A stretch of 6,987 nucleotides of DNA from Clostridia bacterium (GTDB lineage Bacteria; Bacillota; Clostridia; Oscillospirales; CAG-272): assembly GCA_017408535.1 (NCBI GenBank), contig JAFQUL010000111.1, forward strand, positions 1 to 6,987, in the 5' to 3' direction. Below, piece after piece: positions 6,770 to 6,987 of the stretch; the first letter of the stretch is position 1; each line of letters begins with the position of its first letter. Position numbers and translations under genes: made by a program. Under the pieces are notes generated by a model. That model did not search any database. It was not told the origin of the DNA and saw only the letters and a program-made list of their open reading frames with translations.

Positions 6770-6796
6770 ATATTCCTATGTCAGTGGTTTTGACAA
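6767..6796 (-). promoter_or_regulatory. Promoter of the lipase-like gene
   Basis: On the minus strand TTGTCA (6791-6796) and TATAGT (6767-6772) are separated by 18 bp. The predicted start near 6760 gives a leader of about 30 nt containing the GGGAG site. A second weaker -10-like CATAAT lies further downstream within the palindrome, so the exact start is uncertain. Confidence 0.5.
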
Positions 6797-6862
6797 AGAA
6801 AGGGGCTGAAAAAATAACAGATTTTCCTTTTACTTGTGAGTTAATTGATAGCACAAACCTTG

Positions 6863-6987
6863 GCTCCCTCTGACGAGGGAGCTGTCACCGTAAGGTGACT
6901 GAGGGAGAGAAAAACCTTTAATTTAATGCTTTTTTACTCTCTCCCTCCGTCTTTTTGCTTTGCAAAAATCCACCTCCCTCGTCAGAG
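6863..6987. repeat. Compound inverted repeat (MITE-like), cut by the right window edge
   Basis: Two units face each other across an AT-rich centre (6911-6937). Outer arms 6868-6881 and 6974-6987 are a perfect 14-bp inverted pair (CTCTGACGAGGGAG), and inner arms 6901-6910 and 6938-6947 are a perfect 10-bp pair (GAGGGAGAGA). Between the arms each unit carries its own small hairpin: GTCACC-GTAA-GGTGAC at 6884-6899 on the left and TTTTTGC-TTT-GCAAAAA at 6952-6968 on the right. The left end adds a self-hairpin, GCTCCCTC-TGAC-GAGGGAGC (6863-6882). No coding capacity is seen. I recall similar CTCCCTC-type repeats scattered in gut Clostridia genomes, but cannot verify that here. It resembles a non-autonomous mobile element or structured extragenic repeat. 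Confidence 0.8.

Noticed and set aside
6831..6858. TTGTG...CACAA short inverted repeat upstream of the compound repeat
   Set aside because: Only 5-bp arms with a 13-nt gap; too weak to call an operator or terminator.
6863..6987. Possible CRISPR array in the repeated CTCCCTC segments
   Set aside because: The units are inverted rather than direct, there are only two, and there are no spacers of uniform length.

Overview
The window looks like a chromosomal piece of a Gram-positive, probably gut-dwelling, Clostridia-type bacterium (Ruminococcaceae/Oscillospiraceae-like). The reasons are AG-rich Shine-Dalgarno sites, near-consensus sigma-A promoters, a lipoprotein signal with a Thr/Pro/Asp linker and no sign of an outer-membrane system, and a short structured repeat at the right edge of a type I recall from gut Firmicutes. 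The taxon is inferred, not proven.

Layout. At the far left a strong leftward promoter (31-59) and an AGGAG site point at a gene whose body lies outside the window. Next comes a leftward AraC-family regulator (143-1000). It is divergent from a rightward three-gene operon: an MFS transporter (1161-2420), a cytoplasmic GH39-like clan GH-A glycosidase (2440-3750) and a surface lipoprotein with a right-handed parallel beta-helix (3795-6053). The operon ends at a 16-bp hairpin terminator (6078-6113). Converging on it is a leftward intracellular class-3-lipase-like gene (6122-6730) with its own promoter and a palindrome over its start site. The right edge (6863-6987) is a compound inverted repeat that runs out of the window.

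How the genes fit together. I read the four left genes as a small self-regulated glycan-use locus. The beta-helix lipoprotein would bind or cut a poly- or oligosaccharide outside the membrane, the MFS protein would import a small product, and the GH39-like enzyme would cleave it inside. The AraC-type protein would sense the sugar and switch the operon. The substrate cannot be read from sequence; the families (GH39; GH141/GH120-like beta-helix) point towards plant cell-wall xylose-, fucose- or pectin-type linkages or host glycans.

The most informative non-coding region is the 160-bp divergent intergenic segment (1001-1160). It holds two face-to-face promoters whose -10 boxes overlap by 2 bp, two exact 9-bp direct repeats 21 bp apart just upstream of the operon -35, and a third inverted copy 84 bp further on. 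All three half-sites sit on one helical face, which is a convincing candidate operator set for the adjacent AraC-family regulator. I did not find a clearly unprecedented system; the locus combines known families in an unusually clean and compact form.
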